A stretch of 64,000 bases of DNA from Pantoea sp. WMus005 (GTDB taxonomy: Bacteria > Pseudomonadota > Gammaproteobacteria > Enterobacterales > Enterobacteriaceae): assembly GCF_013415305.1 (NCBI RefSeq), contig NZ_JACBXU010000001.1, positions 310,001 to 374,000 of the forward strand. The letters run 5' to 3'. The notes below the pieces were generated by a model. It made no database searches, had not been told where the DNA came from, and was given only the letters and a program-made list of their open reading frames with translations. The position numbers and the translations under genes are program-made. This document shows, in pieces, positions 20,157 through 31,246 of this stretch. Every line of letters begins with the position of its first letter. Position 1 is the stretch's first letter.

Positions 20157-20399
20157 ATAAGACAACTACGCAGCTTCCTGCATTTGCGCACCCAGCGCCA
20201 TCGGTTCAGAAGTTGTATCTGTCTTGACTAGCGTGGTGACCCCTTCCGGTGAGTCATTTGCGCAGGTTCCACATAAAATTTTTTTGTGTCAGTCTTCACA
20301 CAGGACTGTCATTAAGCACCATTACTGCTTATCACTTTGATAAGCTTGTAATAACACCAGGGTAGTAGTTCGTAAAAATCTTATAAGTGAAGAAAAAAC

Positions 20400-21323
20400 A
20401 TGACTAATGCAAATCGTCCGATACTGAATCTCGACCTCGATCTGCTGAGAACCTTCGTTGCCGTTGCGGATTTGAATACCTTTGCAGCTGCCGCTGCAGC
20501 GGTCTGCAGAACCCAGTCAGCAGTCAGTCAGCAGATGCAGCGTCTGGAGCAATTGGTAGGTAAAGAGCTGTTTGCCAGACATGGACGTAATAAGCTGTTA
20601 ACAGAGCACGGCATCCAGCTTTTAGGCTATGCGAGAAAAATTCTTCGTTTTAACGACGAAGCCTGCACATCTCTGATGTACAGCAACATACAGGGCGTCC
20701 TGACCATTGGGGCCTCTGATGACACTTCTGATACTATTTTGCCGTTCCTGTTAAACCGGGTGACCTCGGTTTATCCGAAACTGGCAATCGATGTGCGGGT
20801 TAAACGTAATCCATTTATGATGGAAATGCTCAATCAGGGTGAAGTGGACCTGGTTGTGACAACGTCCAGCCCGGGCAATTTCACCTATCAGGTGCTGCGT
20901 ACTTCACCCACGTTGTGGTACTGCGCAGCGGACTACATCTTCCAGCGCGGTGAAGCCATTCCACTGGTGCTGCTGGATGAGCCAAGTCCTTATCGTGATA
21001 TGGCCATTGATCATCTCAATGAAGCCGGTATTCCGTGGCGCATCTCTTACGTCGCTTCCACACTGGCTGCAGTGCGGGCCGCAGTGAAAGCGGGTCTGGG
21101 CGTAACTGCACGTCCGGTAGAGATGATGAGCCCGGAACTGCGTGTTATGGGTGCGGCTGAAGGTCTGCCTGTTCTGCCGGATACTCAGTATCTGCTGTGC
21201 CGTAATCCTGACAGCGATAATGAGCTGGCGCTGGCTATCTTTAATGCCATGCAGTCCACCAATGACCCGTATAACCTGAGCAATAATCCAGAAGGGACAT
21301 TGCTGCTGGATGACGAAGAGTAA
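20400..21323 (+). CDS. lrhA: LysR-family regulator LrhA
   Basis: LrhA is a LysR-type regulator: in E. coli it represses flhDC (motility, chemotaxis) and type 1 fimbriae and affects RpoS translation; in plant-associated Erwiniaceae relatives it controls motility and exopolysaccharide. The 307-aa protein has the winged helix-turn-helix at about residues 12-70 ([21 protein letters not shown]... [19 protein letters not shown]) and a LysR co-inducer domain from about 95. The N-terminus is nearly identical to E. coli LrhA; the C-terminal tail differs and ends in acidic DDEE. It lies upstream of nuo, the conserved position. Ribosome site AGTGAAGAAA. Confidence 0.95.
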   Translation: MTNANRPILNLDLDLLRTFVAVADLNTFAAAAAAVCRTQSAVSQQMQRLEQLVGKELFARHGRNKLLTEHGIQLLGYARKILRFNDEACTSLMYSNIQGVLTIGASDDTSDTILPFLLNRVTSVYPKLAIDVRVKRNPFMMEMLNQGEVDLVVTTSSPGNFTYQVLRTSPTLWYCAADYIFQRGEAIPLVLLDEPSPYRDMAIDHLNEAGIPWRISYVASTLAAVRAAVKAGLGVTARPVEMMSPELRVMGAAEGLPVLPDTQYLLCRNPDSDNELALAIFNAMQSTNDPYNLSNNPEGTLLLDDEE

Positions 21324-21383
21324 TTTCGCTAACGTGTTCTACTCAGCATCCGCGTTGTTGTCTTAACAAACGCTTATAAATAG

Positions 21384-21420
21384 GCCTCTCATTTCCCTTA
21401 CAGAATGAGAGGCTTTTTTT
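21384..21420 (+). terminator. Terminator of lrhA
   Basis: GCCTCTCATT and AATGAGAGGC (perfect 10-bp stem, 10-nt loop) followed by seven T. Confidence 0.9.
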
Positions 21421-21511
21421 ATCTCTGACTTCCTTCAGACACTTTCATCTGCCCCCGCCCTGATGTAATCCCCTCAATGAATTTCACTGCCTCACAAATT
21501 GAAATCTGCCA

Positions 21512-21556
21512 TCCACCTGAATGAACCATTTGTTCCGGAATGTTGCTTCAGGTGGA
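21512..21556 (+). other. Inverted repeat in the nuo upstream region
   Basis: TCCACCTGAA and TTCAGGTGGA are perfect 10-bp arms separated by 25 nt. The right arm runs into GGAGGAA, a Shine-Dalgarno-like sequence with no ORF of note after it. Confidence 0.45.
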
Positions 21557-21784
21557 GGAATTTAACGCAAAAAGGGCAAAAGTGTGTTCTGGATCAAGAA
21601 AATACCCCTGGTAAGGGGAAGGAAAACAGAGTCATACCTGTCAAAATATGTTTGTTAAATGCACGATCCATGCATGTGAATACCCGCTACACTAAAATTA
21701 ACCCTACAGACTGAAGCGATTTAGCTGGAAAGCGGGGCATCATTTGTTAATAATATGATGCAGGTGTGAAATAATGTTTGGATA

Positions 21785-21806
21785 CTTTTGTCAAAGTTGA
21801 CAAAAG
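21785..21806. promoter_or_regulatory. Perfect 22-bp palindrome upstream of nuoA
   Basis: CTTTTGTCAA, AG, TTGACAAAAG. The right arm includes TTGACA, a perfect -35 hexamer, but no good -10 follows at 16-18 bp. The size and symmetry suit a dimeric repressor or activator site; which protein would bind it is not known to me. Confidence 0.5.
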
Positions 21807-21961
21807 GTTATAGAAAGGAGTAAAAAACCCCATTAAATAGCTGTTTATTACGTAATAACAGCGATGTTTAAAAGGTTTTTACCCCTTCCCTTGAATCGAT
21901 GTGGTCAGTTTGCTGCGGGAAACGCGTGCAGGATGCCAGCGCCACTTTTGATGAGTAAGCA

Positions 21962-22405
21962 ATGAGTATGTCAACTACCACCGAAATCATCGCTCAGCAC
22001 TGGGCGTTTATCGTATTTATCGTCATTGCCTTTGGCCTGTGTGCTTTCATGCTGACCGGAGGATGGCTGCTTGGCGGCAGAGCGCGCGCCCGCTACAAAG
22101 ACACGCCATTCGAATCGGGCATTGAATCCGTTGGTGATACCCATATCCGCCTGTCGGCGAAATTTTATCTGGTTGCGATGTTTTTCGTCATCTTCGACGT
22201 CGAAGCCCTCTTTTTATACGCATGGGCGACTTCAATCCGCGAAAGTGGTTGGATCGGCTTTGTGGAAGCCGCAATTTTCATTTTGGTGCTCCTGGCGGGT
22301 CTGGTCTATCTGGTACGCATTGGCGCACTGGACTGGGCTCCAGCTCGCCGTCGCGTGGTAGTGAAAACTACTACGGTCAGCCACACCAATCCTCATAAGC
22401 AGTAA
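21962..22405 (+). CDS. nuoA: NADH-quinone oxidoreductase subunit A
   Basis: NuoA is a small membrane subunit of complex I next to the quinone site, where its loop locks NuoH and NuoJ together. The 147-aa protein (E. coli: 147 aa) has three membrane segments (about 12-36, 66-88, 95-118) and the conserved loop with PFESGIES and the [11 protein letters not shown] stretch. It is the first gene of the operon. The next gene starts 15 nt downstream behind GAGAGG. Confidence 0.97.
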   Translation: MSMSTTTEIIAQHWAFIVFIVIAFGLCAFMLTGGWLLGGRARARYKDTPFESGIESVGDTHIRLSAKFYLVAMFFVIFDVEALFLYAWATSIRESGWIGFVEAAIFILVLLAGLVYLVRIGALDWAPARRRVVVKTTTVSHTNPHKQ

Positions 22406-22420
22406 AAGAGAGGCAATAAG

Positions 22421-23098
22421 ATGGACTATACGCTCACCCGCATAGACCCGAACGGTGGTGAGAACGACCGTTATCCTCTGCAAAAGCAGGAAATCGTCAG
22501 CGATCCGCTGGAGCAGCACGTTCATCGCAGCGTTTACATGGGCAAACTCGAGAATGCCCTGCATGACATGGTGAACTGGGGACGTAAAAACTCCCTCTGG
22601 CCTTATAACTTTGGCCTGTCCTGTTGTTACGTTGAGATGACAACATCGTTTACCGCAGTCCATGACGTGGCTCGTTTTGGTGCTGAAGTTATGCGCGCCT
22701 CGCCACGTCAGGCGGATTTCATGGTTATTGCCGGTACGCCATTTACCAAAATGGCCCCGGTTATTCAGCGTTTATACGACCAGATGCTGGAGCCAAAATG
22801 GGTGATTTCCATGGGTGCGTGCGCCAACTCGGGCGGCATGTATGACATCTATTCGGTGGTGCAGGGCGTCGATAAATTCCTGCCGGTAGATGTCTATATT
22901 CCAGGCTGCCCGCCACGCCCTGAAGCCTACATGCAGGCACTGCTGCTGTTACAAGAGTCGATCGGCAAAGAGCGCCGTCCACTTTCGTGGGTTGTTGGCG
23001 ATCAGGGCGTCTACCGCGCCAACATGCCTTCAGAGCGTGAAAGAAAACGCGGCGAGCGCATCGCAGTAACGAACCTGCGAAGCCCGGACGAAGTTTAA
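22421..23098 (+). CDS. nuoB: NADH-quinone oxidoreductase subunit B
   Basis: NuoB carries cluster N2, the last iron-sulfur centre before ubiquinone. The four ligands are visible: the tandem pair C68-C69 in [11 protein letters not shown]134 in MGACANSGG, and C163 in [10 protein letters not shown]. The 225-aa protein is slightly longer than E. coli NuoB (220 aa), mostly at the C-terminus ([17 protein letters not shown]). It lies in the peripheral arm at the membrane junction. A 113-nt gap separates it from nuoCD. Confidence 0.98.
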   Translation: MDYTLTRIDPNGGENDRYPLQKQEIVSDPLEQHVHRSVYMGKLENALHDMVNWGRKNSLWPYNFGLSCCYVEMTTSFTAVHDVARFGAEVMRASPRQADFMVIAGTPFTKMAPVIQRLYDQMLEPKWVISMGACANSGGMYDIYSVVQGVDKFLPVDVYIPGCPPRPEAYMQALLLLQESIGKERRPLSWVVGDQGVYRANMPSERERKRGERIAVTNLRSPDEV

Positions 23099-23211
23099 AA
23101 CCGTATGGATGGAAAACAGCGCCTGCAGCAGAACATCACAATTTAATGCATGGCCCCATCCTGACGCCTTCATTTGAGTGCCTGAGACCAGGCCGGAATG
23201 GTGAGTAACGT

Positions 23212-25011
23212 ATGACAGATTTGACCACGCAAGATCTCGCTCAGCCTTCATGGCAAACCCGTGATCACCTTGATGACCCGGTGATCGGCGAGTTGCGTAA
23301 CCGTTTTGGGCCGGATGCCTTCACTGTACAGCCAACCCGCACCGGCATTCCGGTGGTCTGGGTTAAGCGTGAACAGATACTGGAAATTATCGAGTTCCTG
23401 CGTAAATTACCCAAGCCTTACGTCATGTTGTATGACCTGCATGGGGTAGATGAGCGTTTACGTACCCACCGTGCAGGCCTGCCTGCAGCGGATTTTTCCG
23501 TTTTCTACCACCTGCTGTCGATTGAACGCAACCGCGACATCATGCTCAAGGTGGCACTCTCTGAAAACGATATGCATCTGCCGACTATCACCCGTCTTTT
23601 CCCTAATGCCAACTGGTATGAGCGTGAAACGTGGGAGATGTTTGGTATCACTTTTGATGGTCACCCGCATCTGACGCGCATCATGATGCCGTCGACCTGG
23701 GAAGGCCATCCGCTGCGTAAAGATTACCCGGCGCGTGCCACCGAATTCGATCCTTTCACGCTGACTAAGCAGAAAGAAGATTTAGAGATGGAGGCGCTGA
23801 CCTTTAAGCCTGAAGACTGGGGCATGAAGCGCAGTACCACCAACGAAGACTTCATGTTCCTGAATCTCGGGCCTAACCACCCGTCGGCGCACGGTGCGTT
23901 CCGCATTATTCTGCAGCTGGATGGTGAAGAGATCGTCGACTGCGTGCCTGACATCGGTTATCACCATCGTGGTGCCGAAAAGATGGGCGAGCGTCAGTCG
24001 TGGCACAGCTACATTCCTTACACTGACCGTATCGAGTACCTCGGCGGTTGCGTAAATGAAATGCCTTACGTGCTGGCGGTGGAAAAACTGGCCGGTATTG
24101 TGGTGCCCGATCGCGTGAACGTGATCCGCGTGATGCTCTCTGAGCTGTTCCGCATCAACAGTCATCTGCTCTATATCTCTACGTTTATTCAGGACGTCGG
24201 TGCAATGACACCGGTGTTCTTTGCCTTTACCGATCGTCAGAAAATCTATGATGTGGTTGAAGCCATTACCGGTTTCCGTATGCATCCGGCCTGGTTCCGC
24301 ATCGGTGGCGTGGCACATGACCTGCCACGAGGCTGGGAACGTCTGCTGCGTGACTTCCTGGACTGGATGCCGAAGCGCCTGAAGGAATATGACAAAGCGG
24401 CACTGCGTAACACCGTGCTGATTGGTCGTTCTAAAGGCGTTGCTGCTTACAATATGGAAGAGGCACTGGCGTGGGGCACTACCGGTGCTGGTCTGCGTGC
24501 GACAGGTCTCGACTTTGACGTGCGCAAATGGCGCCCCTACTCCGGCTACGAAAACTTCGATTTCGAAATCCCGGTCGGCGACGGCGTCAGCGATGCGTAC
24601 AGCCGTGTTCAGCTGAAGATGGAAGAGATGTGGCAGTCGCTGCGTATTCTTGAGCAGTGTCTTAACAATATGCCAGAGGGGCCGTTTAAAGCGGATCACC
24701 CGCTGACCACGCCACCACCGAAAGAGCGTACGCTGCAGCACATCGAAACGCTGATCACCCACTTCCTGCAGGTTTCGTGGGGACCGGTGATGCCAGCCAA
24801 TGAATCGTTCCAGATGATTGAAGCGACGAAAGGGATCAACAGCTATTACCTGACCAGCGATGGCAGCACCATGAGCTACCGCACCCGCGTGCGTACGCCG
24901 AGCTTCCCGCATCTGCAGCAGATTCCTTCAGTAATCCGTGGCAGCCTGGTATCCGACCTGATCGTATATCTGGGTAGTATCGATTTTGTTATGTCAGACG
25001 TGGACCGCTAA
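23212..25011 (+). CDS. nuoC: NADH-quinone oxidoreductase subunit C/D (fused)
   Basis: A fused NuoC-NuoD polypeptide of 599 aa, the form found in E. coli and relatives. Residues 1 to about 190 are the 30-kDa NuoC part ([27 protein letters not shown]); the rest is the 49-kDa NuoD part, a hydrogenase-like fold lining the quinone pocket ([30 protein letters not shown], and the C-terminal [19 protein letters not shown]). The fusion point is near [14 protein letters not shown]. The start ATG follows GGTGAG. nuoE begins 2 nt after the stop. Confidence 0.98.
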   Translation: MTDLTTQDLAQPSWQTRDHLDDPVIGELRNRFGPDAFTVQPTRTGIPVVWVKREQILEIIEFLRKLPKPYVMLYDLHGVDERLRTHRAGLPAADFSVFYHLLSIERNRDIMLKVALSENDMHLPTITRLFPNANWYERETWEMFGITFDGHPHLTRIMMPSTWEGHPLRKDYPARATEFDPFTLTKQKEDLEMEALTFKPEDWGMKRSTTNEDFMFLNLGPNHPSAHGAFRIILQLDGEEIVDCVPDIGYHHRGAEKMGERQSWHSYIPYTDRIEYLGGCVNEMPYVLAVEKLAGIVVPDRVNVIRVMLSELFRINSHLLYISTFIQDVGAMTPVFFAFTDRQKIYDVVEAITGFRMHPAWFRIGGVAHDLPRGWERLLRDFLDWMPKRLKEYDKAALRNTVLIGRSKGVAAYNMEEALAWGTTGAGLRATGLDFDVRKWRPYSGYENFDFEIPVGDGVSDAYSRVQLKMEEMWQSLRILEQCLNNMPEGPFKADHPLTTPPPKERTLQHIETLITHFLQVSWGPVMPANESFQMIEATKGINSYYLTSDGSTMSYRTRVRTPSFPHLQQIPSVIRGSLVSDLIVYLGSIDFVMSDVDR

Positions 25012-25013
25012 TT

Positions 25014-25529
25014 ATGCACGATCAACACATTGCCATTAAAACGATCGACCCTAACGAGGTCTTCGTGCTGAGTGCGGAAGAGCATCACGCTATTGAGCAC
25101 GAAAAACACCACTATGAAGATGCGCGTGCAGCCTCAATTGAAGCGCTGAAGATCGTGCAGAAACAGCGCGGCTGGGTACCCGATGGCGCGATTAACGCGA
25201 TTGCCGACGTGCTGGGTATCCCGGCAAGTGATGTTGAGGGGGTGGCGACGTTTTACAGCCAGATCTTCCGTCAGCCGGTTGGCCGTCATGTGATCCGTTA
25301 CTGTGACAGCGTGGTCTGCCACATTACCGGTTATCAGGGCATCCAGTCAGCACTGGAGCAGCAGCTGAATATCAAGCCGGGCCAGACCACTGCCGATGGC
25401 CGCTTTACGCTGCTGCCGACCTGCTGTCTGGGCAACTGCGACAAGGGCCCAACGATGATGGTGGATGAAGACACGCATGTTCATCTGACGCCGGAAGGCA
25501 TCCCTGGATTACTGGAGCAGTATCAATGA
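25014..25529 (+). CDS. nuoE: NADH-quinone oxidoreductase subunit E
   Basis: NuoE is the 24-kDa subunit of the NADH-oxidising tip and holds the off-pathway 2Fe-2S cluster N1a in a thioredoxin-like fold. Ligands C97, C102, C138 and C142 are in place (YCDSVVCHI and [11 protein letters not shown]). At 171 aa it is five residues longer than E. coli NuoE, with a His/Glu-rich N-terminal stretch ([12 protein letters not shown]). The stop overlaps the nuoF start (ATGA). Confidence 0.97.
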   Translation: MHDQHIAIKTIDPNEVFVLSAEEHHAIEHEKHHYEDARAASIEALKIVQKQRGWVPDGAINAIADVLGIPASDVEGVATFYSQIFRQPVGRHVIRYCDSVVCHITGYQGIQSALEQQLNIKPGQTTADGRFTLLPTCCLGNCDKGPTMMVDEDTHVHLTPEGIPGLLEQYQ

Positions 25530-26872
25530 CAATTAAACAGATCATTCGTACTGCTGAAACTCATCCGCTGACCTGGCGGATGCGTGACGACAAGCAACCT
25601 GTCTGGCTTGAGGAATATCGCAGCAAGAACGGTTATGCCGGTGCGGAAAAAGCACTGAAAAGCATGTCACAGGATGAAATCGTCACAGCAGTGAAAGATT
25701 CCGGCCTGAAAGGGCGCGGCGGCGCAGGCTTCTCTACGGGTTTAAAGTGGAGCCTGATGCCGAAAGATGAGTCGATGAACATCCGTTACCTGCTGTGTAA
25801 CGCCGACGAGATGGAGCCGGGCACCTATAAAGACCGCCTGCTGATGGAGCAGATGCCTCACCAGCTGGTGGAAGGGATGCTGATCAGCGCCTTTGCGCTG
25901 AAGGCCTACCGTGGCTATATCTTCTTACGTGGTGAATACATTGAAGCCGCGGTGCATCTGCGTCGTGCGATTGCTGAAGCGACGGAAGCAGGTTATCTCG
26001 GTAAAAACATTCTCGGCACCGGCTTCGACTTTGAGCTGATTGTCCACACCGGTGCAGGGCGTTATATCTGCGGCGAAGAGACAGCGCTGATTAACTCACT
26101 GGAAGGCCGTCGTGCTAACCCACGTTCCAAGCCGCCATTCCCGGCGAGTGCAGGCGCATGGGGCAAACCGACCTGCGTGAACAACGTGGAGACCCTCTCC
26201 AACGTTCCGGCGATTCTGGCCAACGGCGTGGAGTGGTACAAAAACATCTCTAAAAGCGAAGATGCCGGAACCAAAATGATGGGCTTCTCCGGACGGGTTA
26301 AAAATCCCGGCGTCTGGGAGCTGCCATTCGGTATCACTGCACGTGAAATCCTGGAAGATTATGCGGGCGGCATGCGTGACGGACTGAAGTTCAAAGCCTG
26401 GCAGCCCGGCGGCGCAGGGACCGACTTCCTGACCGATCAGCACCTGGATCTGCCGATGGAATTTGCCAGCATCGGCAAAGCAGGCAGCCGTCTGGGGACT
26501 GCGCTGGCGATGGCCGTCGATCACGAGATCAACATGGTCTCGCTGGTACGTAACCTGGAAGAGTTCTTTGCCCGTGAGTCGTGCGGCTGGTGTACACCGT
26601 GTCGCGACGGCCTGCCGTGGAGCGTAAAAATTCTGCGTGCGCTGGAGCAGAAGCAGGGGCAGCCAGGGGATATCGAAACCTTACTGCAACTCTGCCGTCA
26701 GCTTGGCCCGGGGAAAACCTTCTGTGCGCATGCGCCAGGTGCGGTTGAGCCGCTGCAGAGTGCGATTAAATATTTCCGTGAAGAGTTTGAAGCTGGCATG
26801 GCACCGCAGGTGTTTGGCAATACCCGCGCTATTGGCGGGATCCAGCCGAACCTGCTGAAAGCACGCTGGTAA
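25526..26872 (+). CDS. nuoF: NADH-quinone oxidoreductase subunit F
   Basis: NuoF binds NADH and FMN and carries 4Fe-4S cluster N3, the electron entry of complex I. The 448-aa protein shows the glycine-rich FMN/NADH region [13 protein letters not shown], the [13 protein letters not shown] segment, and the cluster ligands C353, C356, C359 (SCGWCTPC) and C400 (TFCAH). The N-terminal 20 residues and the C-terminus fit E. coli NuoF (445 aa). It overlaps nuoE by 4 nt. A 112-nt gap with a strong hairpin separates it from nuoG. Confidence 0.98.
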   Translation: MTIKQIIRTAETHPLTWRMRDDKQPVWLEEYRSKNGYAGAEKALKSMSQDEIVTAVKDSGLKGRGGAGFSTGLKWSLMPKDESMNIRYLLCNADEMEPGTYKDRLLMEQMPHQLVEGMLISAFALKAYRGYIFLRGEYIEAAVHLRRAIAEATEAGYLGKNILGTGFDFELIVHTGAGRYICGEETALINSLEGRRANPRSKPPFPASAGAWGKPTCVNNVETLSNVPAILANGVEWYKNISKSEDAGTKMMGFSGRVKNPGVWELPFGITAREILEDYAGGMRDGLKFKAWQPGGAGTDFLTDQHLDLPMEFASIGKAGSRLGTALAMAVDHEINMVSLVRNLEEFFARESCGWCTPCRDGLPWSVKILRALEQKQGQPGDIETLLQLCRQLGPGKTFCAHAPGAVEPLQSAIKYFREEFEAGMAPQVFGNTRAIGGIQPNLLKARW

Positions 26873-26907
26873 TTCACCAAAGAATACGGAACAGGCCTGG
26901 TGCCGCC

Positions 26908-26933
26908 GCCCCGACAATGTCGTGCGTCGGGGC
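26908..26933 (+). other. Hairpin in the nuoF-nuoG gap
   Basis: GCCCCGAC and GTCGGGGC form a perfect 8-bp stem with a 10-nt loop inside the nuo operon. There is no U-run, so RNA processing or stability is more likely than termination. Confidence 0.55.
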
Positions 26934-26984
26934 AAGAATATGATTAACGCTCGTCTCTGACGAGCCTTACGGAAGCATGTCACT

Positions 26985-29708
26985 ATGGCTACAATTCATG
27001 TAGACGGTAAAGAGTATGATGTGAACGGAGCGGACAACCTGCTGCAGGCATGTCTCTCTCTGGGCCTTGATATTCCTTACTTTTGCTGGCATCCGGCGCT
27101 GGGAAGCGTTGGGGCCTGCCGCCAGTGTGCGGTAAAGCAATTCCAGAATGCCGAAGATACCCGCGGCCGTCTTGTCATGTCCTGCATGACACCGGCCTCT
27201 GACGGTACATTCATCTCCATCGATGATGGCGAAGCGAAAGAGTTCCGCGAAAGCGTGGTGGAGTGGCTGATGACCAACCACCCGCACGACTGCCCGGTGT
27301 GCGAAGAGGGCGGTAACTGTCACCTGCAGGATATGACAGTGATGACCGGCCACAGCTTCCGCCGCTATCGCTTCACTAAACGTACCCACCGTAATCAGGA
27401 TCTCGGTCCATTCATCTCCCACGAGATGAACCGCTGTATCGCCTGTTACCGCTGTGTGCGTTACTACAAAGATTATGCCGATGGCAAAGATCTGGGTGTC
27501 TACGGCGCGCACGACAACGTCTACTTTGGTCGCCCGGAAGATGGCACGCTGGAAAGCGAATTCTCCGGCAACCTGGTTGAAATCTGCCCGACCGGCGTCT
27601 TCACCGACAAAACCCACTCTGAACGCTATAACCGAAAATGGGATATGCAGTTTGCACCGAGCATCTGCCAGCAGTGCAGTGTCGGCTGTAACACCAGCCC
27701 GGGTGAGCGTTATGGTGAGTTACGCCGTATCGAAAACCGTTATAACGGCACCGTAAACCACTACTTCCTGTGTGACCGTGGCCGCTTTGGCTATGGCTAC
27801 GTGAACCGCAAAGATCGTCCACGTCAGCCAATGCTGCTGCGCGGCAACGACTGGGTTACGCTGAATGCAGAGCAGGCGGTCAACGCCGGTGCAGATTTGC
27901 TGCGTCAGGCAAAAAAAGTGATCGGTATCGGCTCGCCGCGCGCCAGCATTGAAAGTAACTTCGCCCTGCGTGAACTCGTGGGTGCAGAGAACTTTTCAAC
28001 TGGTATGCCAGCGGACGAACAGGCCCGCCTTGAACTGATGCTCAACGTCCTGCGTGAGGGCGGTATCTATACGCCATCACTGCGTGAAATTGAAAGTTAT
28101 GACGCGGTGCTTGTGCTGGGTGAAGACCTGACACAGGTTGGCGCACGAGTGGCACTCTCTGTCCGTCAGGCGGTGAAAGGCAAAGCGCGCGATATGGCCG
28201 CTGCGCAGAAAGTCGCCGACTGGCAGATCGCCGCCATCATGAACATTGGTCAGAATGCGAAACATCCGCTGTTTGTTACCCACGTTGATGAAACCCGTCT
28301 GGATGATATTGCGGCATGGAGCTATCGTGCGCCGGTTGAAGATCAGGCGCGCCTTGGCTTTGCTATCGCCAGTGCGCTGGATGAATCTGCGCCAGCGGTT
28401 ACCGATTTCGACAGCAAGCTCAATGGAAAAATGGATGTTGTCGTTCAGGCGCTGGCCGGCGCGAAAAAGCCATTAATCATCTCCGGTACTCACTCAGGCA
28501 GCAGCGCAGTCATTGAAGCAGCGGCTAACGTGGCGAAAGCCCTGAAAGCACGCGGCGCAGATGTCGGCATTACTTTGCTGGCGGGGCACGCTAACAGCAT
28601 CGGTCTGGGCATGATCGGTGGTAATCCGCTGGAGCATGCGCTGGAGCAGCTGAGTAACGGTGAAGCCGATGCGCTGGTAGTGCTGGAAAATGATCTCTAT
28701 CGGCATGCACCGAAAGCCGTAGTGGATGCGGCGCTGGCTCAGACCACCAACGTTATTGTGGTTGATCATCAGCGCACCGCAACGCTGGAGAAAGCGGGTC
28801 TGGTATTATCTACCGCCAGCTTCGCAGAAAGCGATGGCACTTCGATTAACCATGAAGGCCGCGCACAGCGTTTCTTCCAGGTTTACGATCCTGCCTATTA
28901 CGACAACACTATTGTGATGCTGGAAAGCTGGCGCTGGCTGCATTCGCTGCACAGCACGCTGGAAAGCCGTCATGTGGACTGGACTCAGCTTGATCATGTG
29001 ATCGATGCCGTGGTTACCCGCCTGCCACAGCTGGCGGGTATCAAAGAAGCGGCGCCTGATGCCAGCTTCCGCATTCGTGGTCAGAAACTGGCGCGTTCTC
29101 CGAACCGTAACAGTGGACGTACTGCGATGCGCGCGAATATCAGCGTTCACGAACCGCGTCAGCCACAGGATCAGGACACCATGTTCGCCTTCTCTATGGA
29201 AGGGAACAATCAGCCATCGGCTCCGCGTTCGCAGATTCCATTTGCCTGGGCACCAGGCTGGAACTCACCCCAGGCGTGGAACAAGTTCCAGGTTGAAGTG
29301 GGCGGCAAACTGCGTCATGGCGATCCGGGCGTGCGCCTGTTTGAAGCCACCAATAGTGAGTTGCCATGGTTCACCACTGTTCCTGACGCCTTTGTCAGTG
29401 ATGCACAGTGGCGTGTGGCGCCTCTCCATCGGTTGTTTGGTAGCGAAGAGATGTCACAGCGTTCACCGGTTTTCCAGCAGCGTATGGCGGAGCCTGCTCT
29501 GGTGATTAACCCGGAGGATGCAGCGAAACTGGGCGTCAACAATGGCGCGGCGGTTGAGTTTAGCTGTGCCGGTGAGACAGTCCGTCTGCCGGTCCGTTTC
29601 TCGGCGTCACTGCAGGCGGGACAGATTGGTCTGCCGCTGGGCATGCCAGGCGTTCCGCCATTCCTGGCGAACGGTAAAATCGACACTCTGCAGGAGGCGG
29701 TGCAATGA
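26985..29708 (+). CDS. nuoG: NADH-quinone oxidoreductase subunit G
   Basis: NuoG is the largest peripheral-arm subunit, carrying several clusters of the electron wire. In the 907-aa protein (E. coli: 908 aa) one sees the N-terminal 2Fe-2S ferredoxin domain ([16 protein letters not shown]), the His/Cys-ligated N5 region ([12 protein letters not shown]), the N4 motif [11 protein letters not shown], and CQQCSVGCN for the extra cluster N7 of bacterial NuoG. From about residue 220 onward is a molybdopterin-oxidoreductase-like domain without molybdenum. Its stop overlaps the nuoH start (ATGA). Confidence 0.98.
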   Translation: MATIHVDGKEYDVNGADNLLQACLSLGLDIPYFCWHPALGSVGACRQCAVKQFQNAEDTRGRLVMSCMTPASDGTFISIDDGEAKEFRESVVEWLMTNHPHDCPVCEEGGNCHLQDMTVMTGHSFRRYRFTKRTHRNQDLGPFISHEMNRCIACYRCVRYYKDYADGKDLGVYGAHDNVYFGRPEDGTLESEFSGNLVEICPTGVFTDKTHSERYNRKWDMQFAPSICQQCSVGCNTSPGERYGELRRIENRYNGTVNHYFLCDRGRFGYGYVNRKDRPRQPMLLRGNDWVTLNAEQAVNAGADLLRQAKKVIGIGSPRASIESNFALRELVGAENFSTGMPADEQARLELMLNVLREGGIYTPSLREIESYDAVLVLGEDLTQVGARVALSVRQAVKGKARDMAAAQKVADWQIAAIMNIGQNAKHPLFVTHVDETRLDDIAAWSYRAPVEDQARLGFAIASALDESAPAVTDFDSKLNGKMDVVVQALAGAKKPLIISGTHSGSSAVIEAAANVAKALKARGADVGITLLAGHANSIGLGMIGGNPLEHALEQLSNGEADALVVLENDLYRHAPKAVVDAALAQTTNVIVVDHQRTATLEKAGLVLSTASFAESDGTSINHEGRAQRFFQVYDPAYYDNTIVMLESWRWLHSLHSTLESRHVDWTQLDHVIDAVVTRLPQLAGIKEAAPDASFRIRGQKLARSPNRNSGRTAMRANISVHEPRQPQDQDTMFAFSMEGNNQPSAPRSQIPFAWAPGWNSPQAWNKFQVEVGGKLRHGDPGVRLFEATNSELPWFTTVPDAFVSDAQWRVAPLHRLFGSEEMSQRSPVFQQRMAEPALVINPEDAAKLGVNNGAAVEFSCAGETVRLPVRFSASLQAGQIGLPLGMPGVPPFLANGKIDTLQEAVQ

Positions 29709-30682
29709 GCTGGTTAACACCGGACGTTATCGACATTCTGCTGGCCATTGTTAAAGCCATCGTGATTCTGCTGGTGGTTGTGGCCTGCGGCGCGTTCATG
29801 AGCTTCGCCGAGCGCCGTCTGCTCGGCTTGTTCCAGAACCGTTACGGACCCAACCGCGTAGGCTGGGGCGGCTCGCTCCAGCTGGTCGCGGACATGATCA
29901 AAATGTTCTTTAAAGAGGACTGGGTCCCGCCGTTTACCGACCGCTTTATCTTTACCCTTGCGCCGGTTATCGCCTTCGTTTCTCTGTTGCTGGCCTTTGC
30001 TATCGTGCCGGTTTCGCCAACCTGGATGGTGACAGACCTGAATATCGGTCTGCTGTTCTTCCTGATGATGGCGGGCCTTGCGGTCTACGCAGTGCTGTTT
30101 GCCGGCTGGTCGAGTAATAACAAATACTCGCTGCTGGGCGCAATGCGCGCCTCGGCGCAGACCCTGAGCTACGAAGTCTTCCTGGGCCTGTCGCTGATGG
30201 GTGTGGTGGCGCAGGCGGGCTCGTTCAACATGAACGATATCGTCAACAGCCAGACGCATCTGTGGAACATCATTCCGCAGTTCTTCGGTTTCGTGACCTT
30301 CTGTATTGCTGGCGTGGCGGTGTGTCACCGTCATCCGTTTGACCAGCCAGAAGCGGAGCAGGAACTGGCGGACGGTTATCACATTGAATATGCCGGTATG
30401 AAGTTCGGCCTGTTCTTTGTCGGCGAATATGTGGCGATTACCACTGTTTCAGCGCTGATTGTCACGCTGTTCTTTGGTGGCTGGCACGGACCTTTCCTGC
30501 CGCCGTTCATCTGGTTCGCCCTGAAAACGGCGTTCTTTATGATGATGTTCATCCTGATTCGTGCTGCGCTTCCGCGTCCACGCTACGACCAGGTGCTGTC
30601 ATTCGGCTGGAAAGTGTGTCTGCCGTTGACGCTGTTGAACCTGCTGGCGACTGCCGCAGTGATTCTCTACACAGCGCCGTAA
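29705..30682 (+). CDS. nuoH: NADH-quinone oxidoreductase subunit H
   Basis: NuoH forms the quinone entry tunnel and part of the first proton pathway at the heel of the membrane arm. The 325-aa protein (E. coli: 325 aa) has eight hydrophobic segments and the conserved loops [32 protein letters not shown] and [18 protein letters not shown], the last rich in the acidic residues that link quinone chemistry to proton movement. It overlaps nuoG by 4 nt and is 11 nt from nuoI. Confidence 0.98.
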   Translation: MSWLTPDVIDILLAIVKAIVILLVVVACGAFMSFAERRLLGLFQNRYGPNRVGWGGSLQLVADMIKMFFKEDWVPPFTDRFIFTLAPVIAFVSLLLAFAIVPVSPTWMVTDLNIGLLFFLMMAGLAVYAVLFAGWSSNNKYSLLGAMRASAQTLSYEVFLGLSLMGVVAQAGSFNMNDIVNSQTHLWNIIPQFFGFVTFCIAGVAVCHRHPFDQPEAEQELADGYHIEYAGMKFGLFFVGEYVAITTVSALIVTLFFGGWHGPFLPPFIWFALKTAFFMMMFILIRAALPRPRYDQVLSFGWKVCLPLTLLNLLATAAVILYTAP

Positions 30683-30693
30683 GGGGTTAACAA

Positions 30694-31236
30694 ATGACTT
30701 TGAAAGATATTGTCGTAGGCTTTGGCACGACAGTTCGCAGTATCTGGCTGATAGGGCTACACGCTTTCGCCAAACGTGAAACTCAGATGTACCCGGAAGA
30801 GCCGGTTTATCTGCCACCACGCTATCGTGGTCGTATCGTGTTAACCCGCGATCCGGATGGTCAGGAGCGTTGCGTCGCCTGTAACCTGTGTGCGGTAGCC
30901 TGTCCGGTTGGCTGTATTTCACTGCAGAAAGCCGAAACCAAAGATGGCCGCTGGTACCCGGAGTTCTTCCGCATCAACTTCTCACGCTGCATCTTCTGCG
31001 GCATGTGTGAAGAAGCCTGTCCAACCACGGCGATTCAGCTGACACCCGATTTCGAACTGGGTGAGTTTAAGCGTCAGGATCTGGTGTATGAAAAGGACGA
31101 TCTGCTGATTTCGGGGCCGGGTAAATATCCGGAGTACAACTTCTACCGTATGGCAGGTATGGCGATTGACGGTAAAGATAAGGGCGAAGCGGAAAACGAA
31201 GCTAAGCCTATCGACGTCAAAGGCTTATTACCTTAA
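30694..31236 (+). CDS. nuoI: NADH-quinone oxidoreductase subunit I
   Basis: NuoI is an 8Fe ferredoxin-like subunit carrying clusters N6a and N6b between NuoG and NuoB. Two CxxCxxCxxxCP motifs are complete: [12 protein letters not shown] and [12 protein letters not shown]. The 180-aa length equals E. coli NuoI. The N-terminus contains an amphipathic helix that lies on the membrane. It is followed after 10 nt by nuoJ with AAGGAG as ribosome site. Confidence 0.98.
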   Translation: MTLKDIVVGFGTTVRSIWLIGLHAFAKRETQMYPEEPVYLPPRYRGRIVLTRDPDGQERCVACNLCAVACPVGCISLQKAETKDGRWYPEFFRINFSRCIFCGMCEEACPTTAIQLTPDFELGEFKRQDLVYEKDDLLISGPGKYPEYNFYRMAGMAIDGKDKGEAENEAKPIDVKGLLP

Positions 31237-31246
31237 GGAGCAAGGC

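Larger units (their letters stand above)
19440..20399. other. Long alaA-lrhA divergent intergenic region
   Basis: 960 bp without a convincing gene and clearly richer in A+T than the flanks. It holds the alaA promoter (leftward) and a candidate lrhA promoter about 325 nt upstream of lrhA. A 7-bp GC hairpin lies at 20132-20156. E. coli also has a gap of roughly 0.9 kb here, with a several-hundred-nucleotide lrhA leader. Confidence 0.7.
21324..21961 (+). other. lrhA-nuoA intergenic region / nuo leader
   Basis: 638 bp with the lrhA terminator, then about 540 bp of control region for the nuo operon. It contains a 10-bp inverted repeat (21512-21556) and a perfect 22-bp palindrome (21785-21806). 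In E. coli the nuo promoter lies far upstream and is controlled by ArcA, NarL, FNR, Fis and IHF; I could not assign the promoter here. A 71-codon ORF at 21499-21714 overlaps this region and is judged spurious. Confidence 0.6.

Noticed and set aside
21499..21714. 71-codon ORF in the nuo upstream region
   Set aside because: No ribosome site, no protein family trait, and it covers the inverted repeat at 21512-21556.
23782..24912. 376-codon ORF antisense to nuoCD
   Set aside because: It lies wholly opposite a highly conserved gene, is rich in His/Arg/Gln in the way of GC-driven shadow frames, and has no recognisable domain.
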